A stretch of DNA of 64,000 nucleotides from Azospirillum sp. B510 (GCF_000010725.1 NC_013856.1:659780-723779); one strand, 5' to 3'; numbered from the stretch's first letter, positions 1-8,715 are shown. Numbers and translations: made by a program. The notes: generated by a model not told the origin, from the sequence alone.

Positions 1-342
1 GTAGCGCAGCGAGACGCGCATCTGGCCGATGCCGCGTGTCGGCTCCGGCCAATGGGGATCGGGACCGGCCAGGGCGGCAAGATGGCCTTCGAAATCGAAG
101 CGCGGCACGTCGGGATCGGGCTGGGGCCGCAACCGCGCCGCGTGGAAGCGGCCCGACGACACCACATCAAGAAAGGGCAGCCGCCCGGCCTTCAGCAGAT
201 TGTCGACAAGGGCGGTGACGAAGACGGTCTTGCCCGCCCGCCGCAGGCCGGTAACGCCGACACGCACCGTCGATTCGAGGAGAAACCGGCTGCCGGCGTC
301 GTACAGGCTGTTCAGGTGGCTGTTCAGATCGGGGATGCGCAC
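1..342 (-). CDS. YcjX-family P-loop protein, N-terminal part (runs off the window edge)
   Basis: Reading the minus strand from a GTG at 342 gives 114 codons without a stop. A phosphate-binding loop of the form GLRRAGKT sits about 30 residues in, followed by TVFVTALVDNLL. This resembles the start of YcjX-like (DUF463) proteins, predicted cytoplasmic nucleotide-binding proteins often linked to stress responses. GTG is chosen because an in-frame TGA lies three codons upstream and an AGAGG-type ribosome site lies a suitable distance ahead. The C-terminal part is outside the window. The gene is divergent from the ebo operon. Family assignment is from motif recognition only. Confidence 0.72.
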   Translation of the reverse strand, partial: MRIPDLNSHLNSLYDAGSRFLLESTVRVGVTGLRRAGKTVFVTALVDNLLKAGRLPFLDVVSSGRFHAARLRPQPDPDVPRFDFEGHLAALAGPDPHWPEPTRGIGQMRVSLRY

Positions 343-732
343 GGACGGTCATTCACCTCTGGCCGAAGACCGGCCCTATATGGGGTCGGCCGGGCGGGAT
401 GCGAGGGGTGCGGCCATCGGGCGCGCGGGACGCCGGAAGGAGCGCTTGGAACAGCATGAAACGGCTCCCCGGCCTCTGTCCAACCGGCTGCGAACATCCA
501 ATAGTTGAAAAATCGACATTCCACCCCGGATCAGGCCGCATCGCCCGGCCCGCAAGGCCGATATGATCATCCTTAGTTGACACGTTATTGTTTCTTGCAT
601 CCCATAGGGGTTGTGTGAGGCCTTGAAATGCACCGATACGTGCGTTTTCAGCCAAAGAAACATCGCGATACAGGAGCCGTCGTCCATGGCGATTGTGGCG
701 TATGGAGCAGCGGCAGACGAAAGGGGCGCATG
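343..732. promoter_or_regulatory. Divergent intergenic region between the ycjX-like gene and the ebo operon
   Basis: I see no convincing gene here. A good -35 hexamer TTGACA lies at 577-582 on the plus strand, but only a weak -10 can be proposed near 600-606. The stretch 560-620 is the most AT-rich part of this gap, fitting a promoter for the ebo operon. A strong purine-rich site, AAGGGG at 721-726, precedes eboA. Confidence 0.35.
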
Positions 733-1398
733 ATGGCCGATCCGACGATGCTGCCGACGGCTTCGCCCGACGCGATGCCGGCTATCCTGATCGCCAGGGT
801 CGCCGAGCATGATCGGAAGGCCGCGGCTTGGCTCGATGCGGCGCTGGCCGATCCGCCCCTGCCCGGCACGCCGGACTTCATGCGGCTGTTCGCCATCGCC
901 GGCCGCAAGCTGGGCGGCACGGCGTCACCGGGCTGGCCGCCCGCGCGGACCGCCCGCGCGGCCCTGCTGGCCGCCGCCGTCCATGCCGCCGGAGCGGAGG
1001 CACCGGCCCGGCTCGCGACCGCCTTCCGCCGCTCGGACACTACGGAGCGGGCGGCGATCCTCCAGTCGCTGATGCTGCTGCCCGATCCCGCCCGCTTCGC
1101 CGATCTGGCCGCCGACGCCTGCCGCTCCAGCGTGCAGCCGGTGTTCGAGGCCATCGCCTGCGACAACCGCTTTCCCGCCGTCCATTTCGCCGAACCGGTC
1201 TTCAATCAGATGGTGCTGAAGGCGGTGTTCACCGGCGCGCCGCTGGCCCGCGTCGCCGGTCTGGCGGAACGGATGACCAACGGACTCCGCCGCATGGCCG
1301 CCGATTTCCGCGACGAACGCCGCGCCGCCGGCCGGCCGGTGCCGGCCGACCTCGACCTCCTCCTCGACCTGGGAAGCCGACACGATGAAGCTCTTTGA
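733..1398 (+). CDS. eboA: EboA-like protein of an ebo cluster
   Basis: About 221 residues, alanine-rich and helical in appearance, with no catalytic motif that I recognise. The assignment to EboA rests on gene position: it is the first gene of a tight operon whose other five products match EboB, F, D, E and C. A short acidic/aromatic motif (SSVQPVFEAIACDNRFP) in mid-protein and an NQMVLKAVF motif after it are the best family-like segments. The start at 733 is chosen for spacing from AAGGGG; ATG at 730 immediately before it is equally possible. Its end overlaps the next gene by 14 bases, suggesting translational coupling. The molecular function of EboA is unknown. Confidence 0.7.
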   Translation: MADPTMLPTASPDAMPAILIARVAEHDRKAAAWLDAALADPPLPGTPDFMRLFAIAGRKLGGTASPGWPPARTARAALLAAAVHAAGAEAPARLATAFRRSDTTERAAILQSLMLLPDPARFADLAADACRSSVQPVFEAIACDNRFPAVHFAEPVFNQMVLKAVFTGAPLARVAGLAERMTNGLRRMAADFRDERRAAGRPVPADLDLLLDLGSRHDEAL

Positions 1399-2308
1399 CC
1401 CGCACATCCACATGACGTCGCGCACCACCGACGATTATGCCGCAATGCGCCGGGCCGGCATCGTCGCGGTGACCGAGCCGGCCTTCTGGCTGGGCCAGCC
1501 ACGCACCCATGCCGGCAGTTTCGAGGATTACTTCCTGTCGCTGATCGGCTGGGAGCGCTTCCGCGCCAGCCAGTTCGGCATCCGCCATTACTGCACGCTG
1601 GGCCTGAATCCGAAGGAGGCCAACACACCCGAGATCGTCGAGGATGTACTGGAGCTGGTGGACCTCTATCTGGAGAAGGAAGGCGTCGTCGCGGTCGGCG
1701 AGATCGGCTATGACGACATGAGCCCGGCGGAGGACGACATCCTCGCCCGGCAGGTCGAGATGGCGAAGCGCCACGCCCTGCCGGTGATGATCCACACCCC
1801 CCACCGCGACAAGAAGGCCGGCACCCGGCGCACGCTCGACCTGCTGCGCGAGGCGGGGATGCCACCGCATCTCGTGCTGATCGACCACAACAACGAACAG
1901 ACGCTGGAGATGGTGCTGGAAAGCGGCTGCTGGGCCGGCCACACCATCTATCCCGGCAGCAAGATGGACGAGCCGCGCATGGTCGGCCTGGTCCAGGCCT
2001 TCGGACCGGAGCGGATCATGGTCAACAGCTCGGCCGACTGGGGGATCAGCGATCCGCTGAAGGTGCCGAAGACGGCGCGGGCCATGCGCGGCGCCGGCAT
2101 CGCCGACGCGGCCGTCGAGACCATCGTCTGGCGCAACCCCATCGCCTTCTACGCCCAGAGCGGACGGCTCGATCCGGCCGAACTGGAAATCCCGCTGCCG
2201 GTCGACCAACGCCTGCTGTTCGAAGGAAACACGGTGCTGCGCGGCCAAGTCCCCACGGTTGACGCCCCGACAGTGGACTCGCCGCTGACCGCCGAAGCGG
2301 ACGTCTGA
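1385..2308 (+). CDS. eboB: EboB, TatD-like metal-dependent hydrolase
   Basis: A 307-residue TIM-barrel amidohydrolase-type protein. It opens with the metal-binding pair FDPHIHM (residues 4-10), then has GEIGYDDM near residue 107, MIHTPH near 135, a further IDHNNE motif, and NSSADWG near 220. These are the positions of the metal ligands in TatD and related hydrolases. The substrate is unknown. The start ATG lies inside the end of eboA and the stop is 5 bases before the next gene, so the gene is part of one transcript. The C-terminal 30 residues are Pro/Thr/Val-rich and look like a flexible tail. Confidence in the fold is high and in the ebo role good because of context. Confidence 0.83.
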   Translation: MKLFDPHIHMTSRTTDDYAAMRRAGIVAVTEPAFWLGQPRTHAGSFEDYFLSLIGWERFRASQFGIRHYCTLGLNPKEANTPEIVEDVLELVDLYLEKEGVVAVGEIGYDDMSPAEDDILARQVEMAKRHALPVMIHTPHRDKKAGTRRTLDLLREAGMPPHLVLIDHNNEQTLEMVLESGCWAGHTIYPGSKMDEPRMVGLVQAFGPERIMVNSSADWGISDPLKVPKTARAMRGAGIADAAVETIVWRNPIAFYAQSGRLDPAELEIPLPVDQRLLFEGNTVLRGQVPTVDAPTVDSPLTAEADV

Positions 2309-2313
2309 CGGCG

Positions 2314-3735
2314 ATGAGGCGCACGCTGGTCCTGAACATCGTCGGGCTGACCGCCGACCTCCTGCCCCACGCCCCGGCGATCTCCCGTCTGGCGGCGCGC
2401 GGCATGCGCCCGTTGCTGCCGGTGCTGCCGGCGGTCACCTGTTCGGTGCAGGCCAGCATGCTGACCGGGCTTCCCCCCGGCGGCCATGGCTGCGTCGCCA
2501 ACGGCTGGTATGACCGCGATCTGTCGGAGATCCTGTTCTGGAAGCAGAGCAACCGGCTGGTCAGCGGCGAGACCTTGTGGGAGGAGGCGCGGCGGCGCGA
2601 CCCGGCCTTCGTCGGGGCCAAGCTGTTCTGGTGGTACAATATGTATTCCGGCGCCGACATCAGCGTCACGCCGCGCCCGATCTATGCCGCCGACGGCCGC
2701 AAGCTGCCGGACATCCACACCCACCCCGCCCCCCTGCGCGGCGAGCTGGCCCAGGCGCTGGGTCCGTTCCCGCTGTTCCGCTTCTGGGGGCCGGGGGCCG
2801 ACATCGTGTCGAGCCGCTGGATCGCCGATTGCGCGGCGGAGGTGGAGCGGCGATACCGCCCCAGCCTGTCGCTGGTCTATCTGCCCCATCTCGATTACGA
2901 CCTGCAACGGCTGGGTCCCGACGACCCGCGCATCCCCGCCCAGGTGGCCGCCGTCGACGCCCTCGCCGCCCCGCTCATCGAGACGGCGGAGCGCGAGGGA
3001 ACACGGGTCGTCGTGCTGTCGGAATATGGCATCACCGGCGTCAGCGGCCCGGTCGCCATCAACCGCGCCCTGCGCTGGGCCGGGCTGATCGCGGTGCGCG
3101 AGGAACAGGGTGGCGAGCTGCTCGACCCCGGCGCGTCGGAGGCCTTCGCCGTCGCCGACCATCAGCTTGCCCATGTCTATGTCCGCCGGCCCGAACAGGT
3201 GGCGGCGGTGCGCGACCTGCTGCTGGGGCTGGACGGGGTGGAGCGGGTTCTGGATGCCGAGGCGCAGCGGGCCGCCGGCATCCGCCACCCGCGCGCCGGC
3301 GAACTGGTCGCCGTCGCCCGCGCCGACCGCTGGTTCAGCTATCCCTATTGGCTGGACGACGACAGGGCGCCCGACTTCGCCCGCACCGTGGAAATCCACC
3401 GCAAGCCCGGCTATGACCCGGCGGAGCTGTTCCTCGACCCCGCCCTGCCCTGGCCCAAGGCGTCGATCGCCTGGCGGCTGGCGAAGAAGGCGCTGGGCTT
3501 CCGCACGCTGATGGACGTGATCCCGCTCGATGCCGGGCTGGTGAAGGGATCGCATGGCCGGCCGACCGACCGGGCGGAGGCCGGGCCGCTGCTGATTTCC
3601 TCCGAACCCGGCCTGCTGCCCGACGGCCCGGTGCCGGCGCAAGCGGTCAAGTCCCTGCTGCTCGCCCATCTGTTCGACCCCACCCCTTCGCCCTTCCTTT
3701 CGCACCATTCGTTCGACGAGGTGACCGTCCGATGA
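2314..3735 (+). CDS. eboF: EboF-like type I phosphodiesterase / nucleotide pyrophosphatase
   Basis: 473 residues of the alkaline-phosphatase superfamily. The segment PAVTCSVQASMLTG near residues 40-53 carries the expected nucleophile Thr, and GGHGCVANGWYDR follows as in nucleotide pyrophosphatases. LPHLDYDLQRLG (about 193-204) and LSEYGI (about 235) supply Asp/His and acidic metal ligands, and a late segment with HSFDEV ends the protein. No signal peptide is apparent, so it probably acts in the cytoplasm or at the inner membrane face. It overlaps the next gene by 4 bases (ATGA). The order A-B-F-D-E-C is the notable feature of this cluster. The substrate, presumably a phosphorylated metabolite, cannot be deduced. 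Confidence 0.8.
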   Translation: MRRTLVLNIVGLTADLLPHAPAISRLAARGMRPLLPVLPAVTCSVQASMLTGLPPGGHGCVANGWYDRDLSEILFWKQSNRLVSGETLWEEARRRDPAFVGAKLFWWYNMYSGADISVTPRPIYAADGRKLPDIHTHPAPLRGELAQALGPFPLFRFWGPGADIVSSRWIADCAAEVERRYRPSLSLVYLPHLDYDLQRLGPDDPRIPAQVAAVDALAAPLIETAEREGTRVVVLSEYGITGVSGPVAINRALRWAGLIAVREEQGGELLDPGASEAFAVADHQLAHVYVRRPEQVAAVRDLLLGLDGVERVLDAEAQRAAGIRHPRAGELVAVARADRWFSYPYWLDDDRAPDFARTVEIHRKPGYDPAELFLDPALPWPKASIAWRLAKKALGFRTLMDVIPLDAGLVKGSHGRPTDRAEAGPLLISSEPGLLPDGPVPAQAVKSLLLAHLFDPTPSPFLSHHSFDEVTVR

Positions 3736-4925
3736 CCCCGACGCTTCATGCGGACGTCCGCCCGCCCATCCTGCGCCGGCGCTTCGCCGTCACCTTCGAG
3801 TACGCCGTCGCCTTCACCCGGAACGCCTTCGACCCGGCCAATTCCACCCTGGCCGAAGCGATGGGGACGGCGGGGGCCGTTCCGCGCCCGCGCTGCCTCG
3901 CCTTCGTCGACATGGGCGTGCTGGCCGGGCGGCCGACCCTGCCCGAGGCGATCGCCGCCCATTTCGCCGCGCGCGGCGACCTGCCCACCCTGGTGGCGCC
4001 GCCCCGGCCGCTGCCGGGTGGGGAGGCGGTGAAGAACGACCCCGCCCTGATCGGGCAGATGCACGACGCCATCCTCGGACACGGCATCGACCGCCATTCC
4101 TATGTGCTGGCGGTCGGCGGCGGCGCCTTCCTCGACGCGGTCGGCCTCGCCGCCTCCACCGCCCATCGCGGCGTGCGGCTGGTGCGCATGCCGACCACGG
4201 TGTTGGCGCAGAATGATTCCGGGGTCGGGGTGAAGAGCGCCATCAACATGAACGGCGCCAAGAACCAGATCGGCACCTTCGCCCCGCCCTGGGCGGTGGT
4301 CAACGACGCCGCCTTCCTGGACAGCCTGCCGCAGCGCGACCGCATCGCCGGCATGGCGGAAGCGGTGAAGGTGGCGCTGATCCGCGACGGCGCCTTCTTC
4401 GACTGGCTGGAGCGCTCGGCCGATGCGCTGGCCCTGTTCGACGCCGACGCCGTCGCCCATCTGATCCGCCGCTGCGCCGAACTGCACATGCGCCAGATCG
4501 CCGAGGGCGGCGACCCGTTCGAACAGGGCAGCGCCCGTCCGCTCGATTTCGGCCATTGGGCCGCCCACAAGCTGGAAACACTGAGCCGCAACCATCTGCG
4601 CCATGGCGAGGCGGTGGCGATCGGCATCGCGCTCGACACCCGCTATTCGGTGCTGGCCGGACTGCTGCCGGAAGGCGCGGATTTGCGTGTCGCCGTCCTG
4701 CTGGAGCATCTGGGTTTCCGCCTGTGGCACCCGGCGCTGGCCCGCCGTGACGGCGAGGGCCGACCGCAGGTTCTGGCCGGGCTGGAGGAGTTCCGCGAGC
4801 ATCTCGGCGGCCGGCTGACCATCACGCTGCTGGCGGGAATCGGCCGGGGCATCGAGGTCAACACCATGGACGCGGCCCTGGTCGAAAGCGCCATCGGCTG
4901 GCTGTCGGCGCGGGAGGCCGCCTGA
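3732..4925 (+). CDS. eboD: EboD, 3-dehydroquinate-synthase-like enzyme
   Basis: 397 residues of the sugar-phosphate cyclase / dehydroquinate synthase family. The NAD-binding GGGAFLDAVGLAAS (about 130-143), PTTVLAQNDSGVGVK (155-170) and KNQIGTF segments match the family. All three zinc ligands are visible: Glu in GMAEAVKVAL, His in DFGHWAAHKLE and His in LRHGEAVAIG. It is therefore probably an active cyclase rather than a relic. In an ebo operon it is thought to act on a dedicated sugar phosphate rather than in the shikimate pathway. It shares one base with the next gene (TGATG). An alternative reading as a plain aroB paralogue is less likely given the context. Confidence 0.85.
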   Translation: MTPTLHADVRPPILRRRFAVTFEYAVAFTRNAFDPANSTLAEAMGTAGAVPRPRCLAFVDMGVLAGRPTLPEAIAAHFAARGDLPTLVAPPRPLPGGEAVKNDPALIGQMHDAILGHGIDRHSYVLAVGGGAFLDAVGLAASTAHRGVRLVRMPTTVLAQNDSGVGVKSAINMNGAKNQIGTFAPPWAVVNDAAFLDSLPQRDRIAGMAEAVKVALIRDGAFFDWLERSADALALFDADAVAHLIRRCAELHMRQIAEGGDPFEQGSARPLDFGHWAAHKLETLSRNHLRHGEAVAIGIALDTRYSVLAGLLPEGADLRVAVLLEHLGFRLWHPALARRDGEGRPQVLAGLEEFREHLGGRLTITLLAGIGRGIEVNTMDAALVESAIGWLSAREAA

Positions 4926-6118
4926 TGCGCCTGCCCGGCGGCGGCACGCTCGGCTATTGCCTGAACGTCCACCCGACCCAGAGCTTCGCCGAGTTGCGGG
5001 CCGCCCTGTTGGGACCGGTGCGGGAGATCAAGCACCGGCTCCGCCCCGACCAGCCCTTCGGCGTCGGGCTGCGCCTGTCGGCGGAGGCGGCGGCGCACCC
5101 GGACGTGGCGGCGGAGCTGGCGGCGATCTTCGCCGGGGAGGGCTTCCACGCATACACCATGAACGGCTTTCCCTATGGCCGCTTCCATGGCGCGCCGGTC
5201 AAGCAGGCGGTCTATGAGCCGGACTGGACGACGGCCGACCGCGTCGCCTACAGCCTCTCGCTGGCCGAGACCATGGCGGCGCTGGTCCCGCCGGGCGGTT
5301 TCGCGACGATCAGCACGGTGCCCGGCGGCTATGCGCCACGGGTGCGCGGACGCGAGGCGGCGGTGGCCGACGGGCTGCTGCGGGCGGTGGCCGGGCTGGT
5401 CCGGCTGGAACGGGAGACCGGCCACCGCGTGGCGCTGGCGCTGGAGCCGGAACCCTGGTGCCTGCTGGACAGCACCGCCGACGCCGTCGCCTTCTTCGGC
5501 GAACACCTGTTCACCAGCGCGGCGGCGGAGCGGCTCGGCGCCCTTGCCGGCCTGACGGCGGACGAGGCGGCGGCGGCCTTGCCGCGCCATCTCGGCCTCT
5601 GCCTCGACGTCTGCCACATGGCGGTCAATTTCGAGGAGCCGGCGGAGGCGCTGGCCGCCCTGGCCGGCGCCGGCATCCCGATCCACAAGCTGCAACTGAG
5701 CGCCGCACTGCGGATCGCGCGGGCCGATGCCGTGGCGCGCGAACGCATCGCCGCCTTCCGCGACGCCGTCTATCTCCACCAGACCGTCACCCGCGCGGCC
5801 GACGGGACGACGCGGCGCTTCGTCGATCTGCCGGAAGCGCTGGAAAGCAAGGGTGGCGAGAAGGATGGAGAGGGGGAGGAATGGCGGGTCCATTTCCACG
5901 TCCCGCTTTTCGCCGAGCCGGAACCGCCGCTCGACTCCACCAGCGGCGCGCTGGAGCAGGTGTTGGAGATCCACCGCAACCACCCGGTGGCCCCGCATCT
6001 GGAGGTCGAAACCTACACCTGGGATGTCCTGCCCGCCGAAGCCTGCGGCGCGGGCGCCATGAGCGTCGTCGACGGAATTGAAAGGGAACTGCGATGGGTG
6101 TTGGAACGGCTGTCCTGA
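4925..6118 (+). CDS. eboE: EboE, TIM-barrel metabolite traffic protein
   Basis: 397 residues resembling xylose-isomerase-like TIM barrels. The opening GYCLNVHPTQSFAEL is typical of EboE. Candidate metal-binding positions follow: MNGFPYGRFHG (about 78-88), ALEPEPWCLLD (about 174-184), LCLDVCHMAVNFEEP (about 230-245), and a C-terminal VETYTWDVLP with an Glu and Trp. The family is annotated as 'metabolite traffic protein' from its role in cyanobacterial ebo clusters; its reaction is not known. The end overlaps eboC by 25 bases, so the two are likely co-translated. No signal peptide is seen, so the protein should be cytoplasmic. Confidence 0.82.
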   Translation: MRLPGGGTLGYCLNVHPTQSFAELRAALLGPVREIKHRLRPDQPFGVGLRLSAEAAAHPDVAAELAAIFAGEGFHAYTMNGFPYGRFHGAPVKQAVYEPDWTTADRVAYSLSLAETMAALVPPGGFATISTVPGGYAPRVRGREAAVADGLLRAVAGLVRLERETGHRVALALEPEPWCLLDSTADAVAFFGEHLFTSAAAERLGALAGLTADEAAAALPRHLGLCLDVCHMAVNFEEPAEALAALAGAGIPIHKLQLSAALRIARADAVARERIAAFRDAVYLHQTVTRAADGTTRRFVDLPEALESKGGEKDGEGEEWRVHFHVPLFAEPEPPLDSTSGALEQVLEIHRNHPVAPHLEVETYTWDVLPAEACGAGAMSVVDGIERELRWVLERLS

Positions 6119-6996
6119 TCCGCCCGCGCGCGGCCCTGATCCTGGGCCGCGTCTCCAACCTGCCGACGGTGCTGAGCAACGCGATCGCCGGCATCGCGCT
6201 GGCCGGTGTCGGCATGGCCGGCGGCGACATCCTTGGAGGCATCGCCCGCGCGGCCATCGTGCTGGCGCTGTTCTATGTCGGCGGCATGTATCTCAATGAC
6301 GCCTTCGACGCGGAGATCGACGCGCGGGAACGGCCGGCCCGCCCGATTCCCAAGGGCGACGCCAGCCGAGCGGTCGTGTTCGCCGCCGGCTTCGTCATGA
6401 TCGGACTGGGTGTCGCCCTGACGGCCGCCATCGGTCCGGCGGCCGGGGTGAGCGGCGCGCTGCTGGCCGGGACCATCCTGCTCTACGACATCCTGCACAA
6501 GCGCACCGCGGCGGCCCCGGCGATCATGGGGTTGTGCCGGCTGCTGTCCTACACCACCGCGGCGACCGTCGCGGGAGGGTCGGCAGGCGGCGGCGCGCTG
6601 GCGCCCTGGATGCTGCTGGGAGCGGGCGGGCTGTTCTGCCATGTCGTCGGGCTGACCTTCGCCGCCCGGCAGGAGGCCTATGACCGGCTGGATACCGCCT
6701 GGCCGCTCGGCGTGCTGGCGCTTCCGCTGGTCGGGTCGCTGTGGGTCGCGCTCGGCAGTCCGGCAGCGCTCGGGCTGTGGACGGCGCTGGCGGCGGCGAC
6801 GGGCTGGGCGCTGCACCGGCTGTTCCGCCGGGTACCCGGCGACGTCCCCCGCGCGGTGGCGATGCTGATCGCCGCGATCGCGCTCTACGACGCGGTTCTG
6901 GTCGCCGCCGCCGGCTCCGCCGGTCCGCTGGCGCTGGTCGCCGCCCTGTGCTTCCCGGCGACCCTGGCGCTCCAGCGGATCGTTCCGGGAACCTGA
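6094..6996 (+). CDS. eboC: EboC, UbiA-type membrane prenyltransferase
   Basis: 300 residues, strongly hydrophobic with about eight predicted membrane spans. It begins with RPRAALILGRVSNLPTVLSN, typical of UbiA enzymes. The first aspartate motif is YLNDAFDAEIDARERPARP (about residues 67-85) and the second is the weaker YDRLDTAW (about 194-201). UbiA proteins join a polyprenyl diphosphate to an acceptor in the inner membrane. In ebo clusters this member presumably attaches a lipid to the pathway product, or acts as a carrier step. It is the last gene of the operon and stops 13 bases before the convergent DeoR gene, with no obvious terminator between them. Confidence 0.82.
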   Translation: MGVGTAVLIRPRAALILGRVSNLPTVLSNAIAGIALAGVGMAGGDILGGIARAAIVLALFYVGGMYLNDAFDAEIDARERPARPIPKGDASRAVVFAAGFVMIGLGVALTAAIGPAAGVSGALLAGTILLYDILHKRTAAAPAIMGLCRLLSYTTAATVAGGSAGGGALAPWMLLGAGGLFCHVVGLTFAARQEAYDRLDTAWPLGVLALPLVGSLWVALGSPAALGLWTALAAATGWALHRLFRRVPGDVPRAVAMLIAAIALYDAVLVAAAGSAGPLALVAALCFPATLALQRIVPGT

Positions 6997-7009
6997 CCGG
7001 AGGCGGTAC

Positions 7010-7771
7010 TCAGGCCCGGACGACCCGCAGCCCGGCCGCGGCCAGCCGTCCGGCCCGCTCGCCGCCCAGTCCGCCGTCGCAGCACAGCAGGTCGAAGCTG
7101 TCGAGCTTGGCGAAGAAGGCCGGCTTGACCTGCCCGAACTTGCTGCTGTCGACCACCAGCGCCTTGGTGACCGCGTTGGCGATGGCGGTCTGCTTGATCT
7201 CGACCTCGTGGAAGTTGGAACAGCTGATCCCCAGCGATTCATGCACGCCGCCGGCCGAGATGAAGGCGGTGTTGATGCCGATGCCGCGCAGCATCTCCAG
7301 CGATTCCGGGCTGGAGAAGGAGGCCGAGGAGGCGTGGTAGAGGCCGCCCAGCATGACCACGCGGACACCCGGCTTCCTACAGACGATCTCCGCGATGTTC
7401 ATGGCGTAACAGACCACGGTGATCCGGCTGTCGGCCGGGATGCGGCTGGCCAGATGGGTGGTGGTGGTGCCGCAATCGACGAACACCGTCTCGCCCGGTT
7501 TCAACAGGCCCGCCGCCGCCTCGCAGGCCGCCCGCTTCATCTCGATATGGGCATCCCGCTCGCGGTCCAGCATGTAGCCCATGCCGCCGGCGCTCTCCGG
7601 CCCGCCGGCGATGTAGCCGCCGAGATAGGCGAAGCGGCCCTCGCAGGAGGCGATGTCGCGCCGCACCGTCATTTCCGAAACACCCAGCAACTGGGCCGCA
7701 TCCTTCAGCCGGAGATAGCCGCCGGCCTCCAGGGCGCTCTGCAACCGGTCCAGACGCTCGGCCTTTCTCAT
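7010..7771 (-). CDS. DeoR/GlpR-family transcriptional regulator
   Basis: About 253 residues. The N-terminal helix-turn-helix reads RLKDAAQLLGVSEMTVRRDI, which is diagnostic for DeoR. The C-terminal sugar-phosphate sensor domain shows FVDCGTTTTHLASRI and VMLGGLYHASSASF, as in isomerase-like DeoR effector domains. The chosen ATG gives a normal family start (MRKAERLDRLQ) and lies eight bases after GGGATGGGG; an ATG at 7777 is an alternative. It is transcribed divergently from the deoC operon and should repress it until a (deoxy)ribose phosphate binds. The operator candidate lies in the shared upstream region. Confidence 0.88.
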   Translation of the reverse strand: MRKAERLDRLQSALEAGGYLRLKDAAQLLGVSEMTVRRDIASCEGRFAYLGGYIAGGPESAGGMGYMLDRERDAHIEMKRAACEAAAGLLKPGETVFVDCGTTTTHLASRIPADSRITVVCYAMNIAEIVCRKPGVRVVMLGGLYHASSASFSSPESLEMLRGIGINTAFISAGGVHESLGISCSNFHEVEIKQTAIANAVTKALVVDSSKFGQVKPAFFAKLDSFDLLCCDGGLGGERAGRLAAAGLRVVRA

Positions 7772-7908
7772 CGACATGTCCCCATCCCACACCGTTTCCG
7801 TCCATCCCGGCGCCCGGCGGCACCGTGCGATCCAGACGGGTCAATCCCGATGGCACGGCCCCTTGGGCAGGAGAATTATGGCCGGAATCACAATCGCATG
7901 CATTGATC

Positions 7909-7938
7909 TTGACACAGAGCGCGGCATCATGAAACTAT
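7909..7938 (+). promoter_or_regulatory. Candidate promoter of the deoC-ABC-kinase operon
   Basis: TTGACA at 7909-7914 is followed after 18 bases by AACTAT (7933-7938), a moderate -10. It points toward deoC and lies just upstream of the palindromic operator, which would cover the start of transcription. The 5' untranslated leader to deoC would be roughly 100 bases. Confidence 0.45.
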
Positions 7939-7950
7939 CCTTTCAGAAAA

Positions 7951-7969
7951 TGTTAGGATGTTAACATCC
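7951..7969. promoter_or_regulatory. DeoR-type operator
   Basis: The 16-mer TGTTAGGATGTTAACA (7951-7966) has TGTTA/TAACA arms. It matches the E. coli DeoR operator as I recall it (TGTTAGAATTCTAACA) at 13 of 16 positions. Overlapping it is a perfect 14-base palindrome, GGATGTTAACATCC (7956-7969). It lies about 13 bases past the proposed -10, the classical place for a repressor. Confidence 0.6.
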
Positions 7970-8043
7970 GCACCGCAGATGTTGGCGACCCTGCGACAAT
8001 CGAGGAGAGGCCCAAGGACAAGGGTCTCCCCGGGAGGACCAAG

Positions 8044-8715
8044 ATGCCGATACCCAGCGTTCCGACGGAACCGGCCGGTCTGGCTCCGTTCATCGACCAC
8101 ACCCTGTTGCGCCCGGACGCCCGGCCCGCCGAAGTCGAGCGGCTGTGCGACGAGGCGCGTGCGCACGCCTTCAAGGCGGTCTGCGTCAATCCCGTCTTCA
8201 TCCCGCTGGTGACCGAACGGCTGGCCGGCTCCCCGGTGGCGCCCTGTGCGGTGATCTGCTTCCCCTTCGGCGCCGACCCCACGGCGATCAAGGCGGAGGA
8301 GGCCCAATGGGTGGTGCGCCACGGCGCCCGCGAGGTGGACATGGTGATCCCCATCGGCCTGCTGAAAGCCGGCCGCACGGCGGCGGTGCTCGACGACATC
8401 GCCGCGGTCAAGCGGGCCTGCGGCGACGCCCTGCTGAAGGTCATCATCGAAACCAGCCTGCTCACCGATGACGAGAAGATCCTGGCCTGCCGCCTGTCGC
8501 GGGAGGCCGGGGCCGATTACGTCAAGACCTCCACCGGCTTCGCCGGGGGCGGCGCCACCGTCGAGGACGTGGCGCTGATGCGCCGCACCGTCGGCGACGG
8601 CATGGGCGTCAAGGCGTCGGGCGGCGTGCGCACCACCGAGGATGCCCGCCGCATGATCGCGGCCGGCGCCTCGCGCATCGGCGCCAGCGCCAGCGTGGCG
8701 ATCGTCGGCGGCTGA
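8044..8715 (+). CDS. deoC: Deoxyribose-phosphate aldolase
   Basis: 223 residues of the class I DeoC family, which splits 2-deoxyribose 5-phosphate into acetaldehyde and glyceraldehyde 3-phosphate in the cytoplasm. The Schiff-base lysine is visible in YVKTSTGF (K161). The proton-relay lysine is in GVKASGGVR (about 190) and the assisting Asp in REVDM (D99). The N-terminal FIDHTLLRPDA is also characteristic. GGGAGGACC precedes the ATG. Length is normal for the family. It is the first gene of the operon facing away from the DeoR regulator, so deoxyribose or a related pentose is the likely inducer class. Confidence 0.93.
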   Translation: MPIPSVPTEPAGLAPFIDHTLLRPDARPAEVERLCDEARAHAFKAVCVNPVFIPLVTERLAGSPVAPCAVICFPFGADPTAIKAEEAQWVVRHGAREVDMVIPIGLLKAGRTAAVLDDIAAVKRACGDALLKVIIETSLLTDDEKILACRLSREAGADYVKTSTGFAGGGATVEDVALMRRTVGDGMGVKASGGVRTTEDARRMIAAGASRIGASASVAIVGG

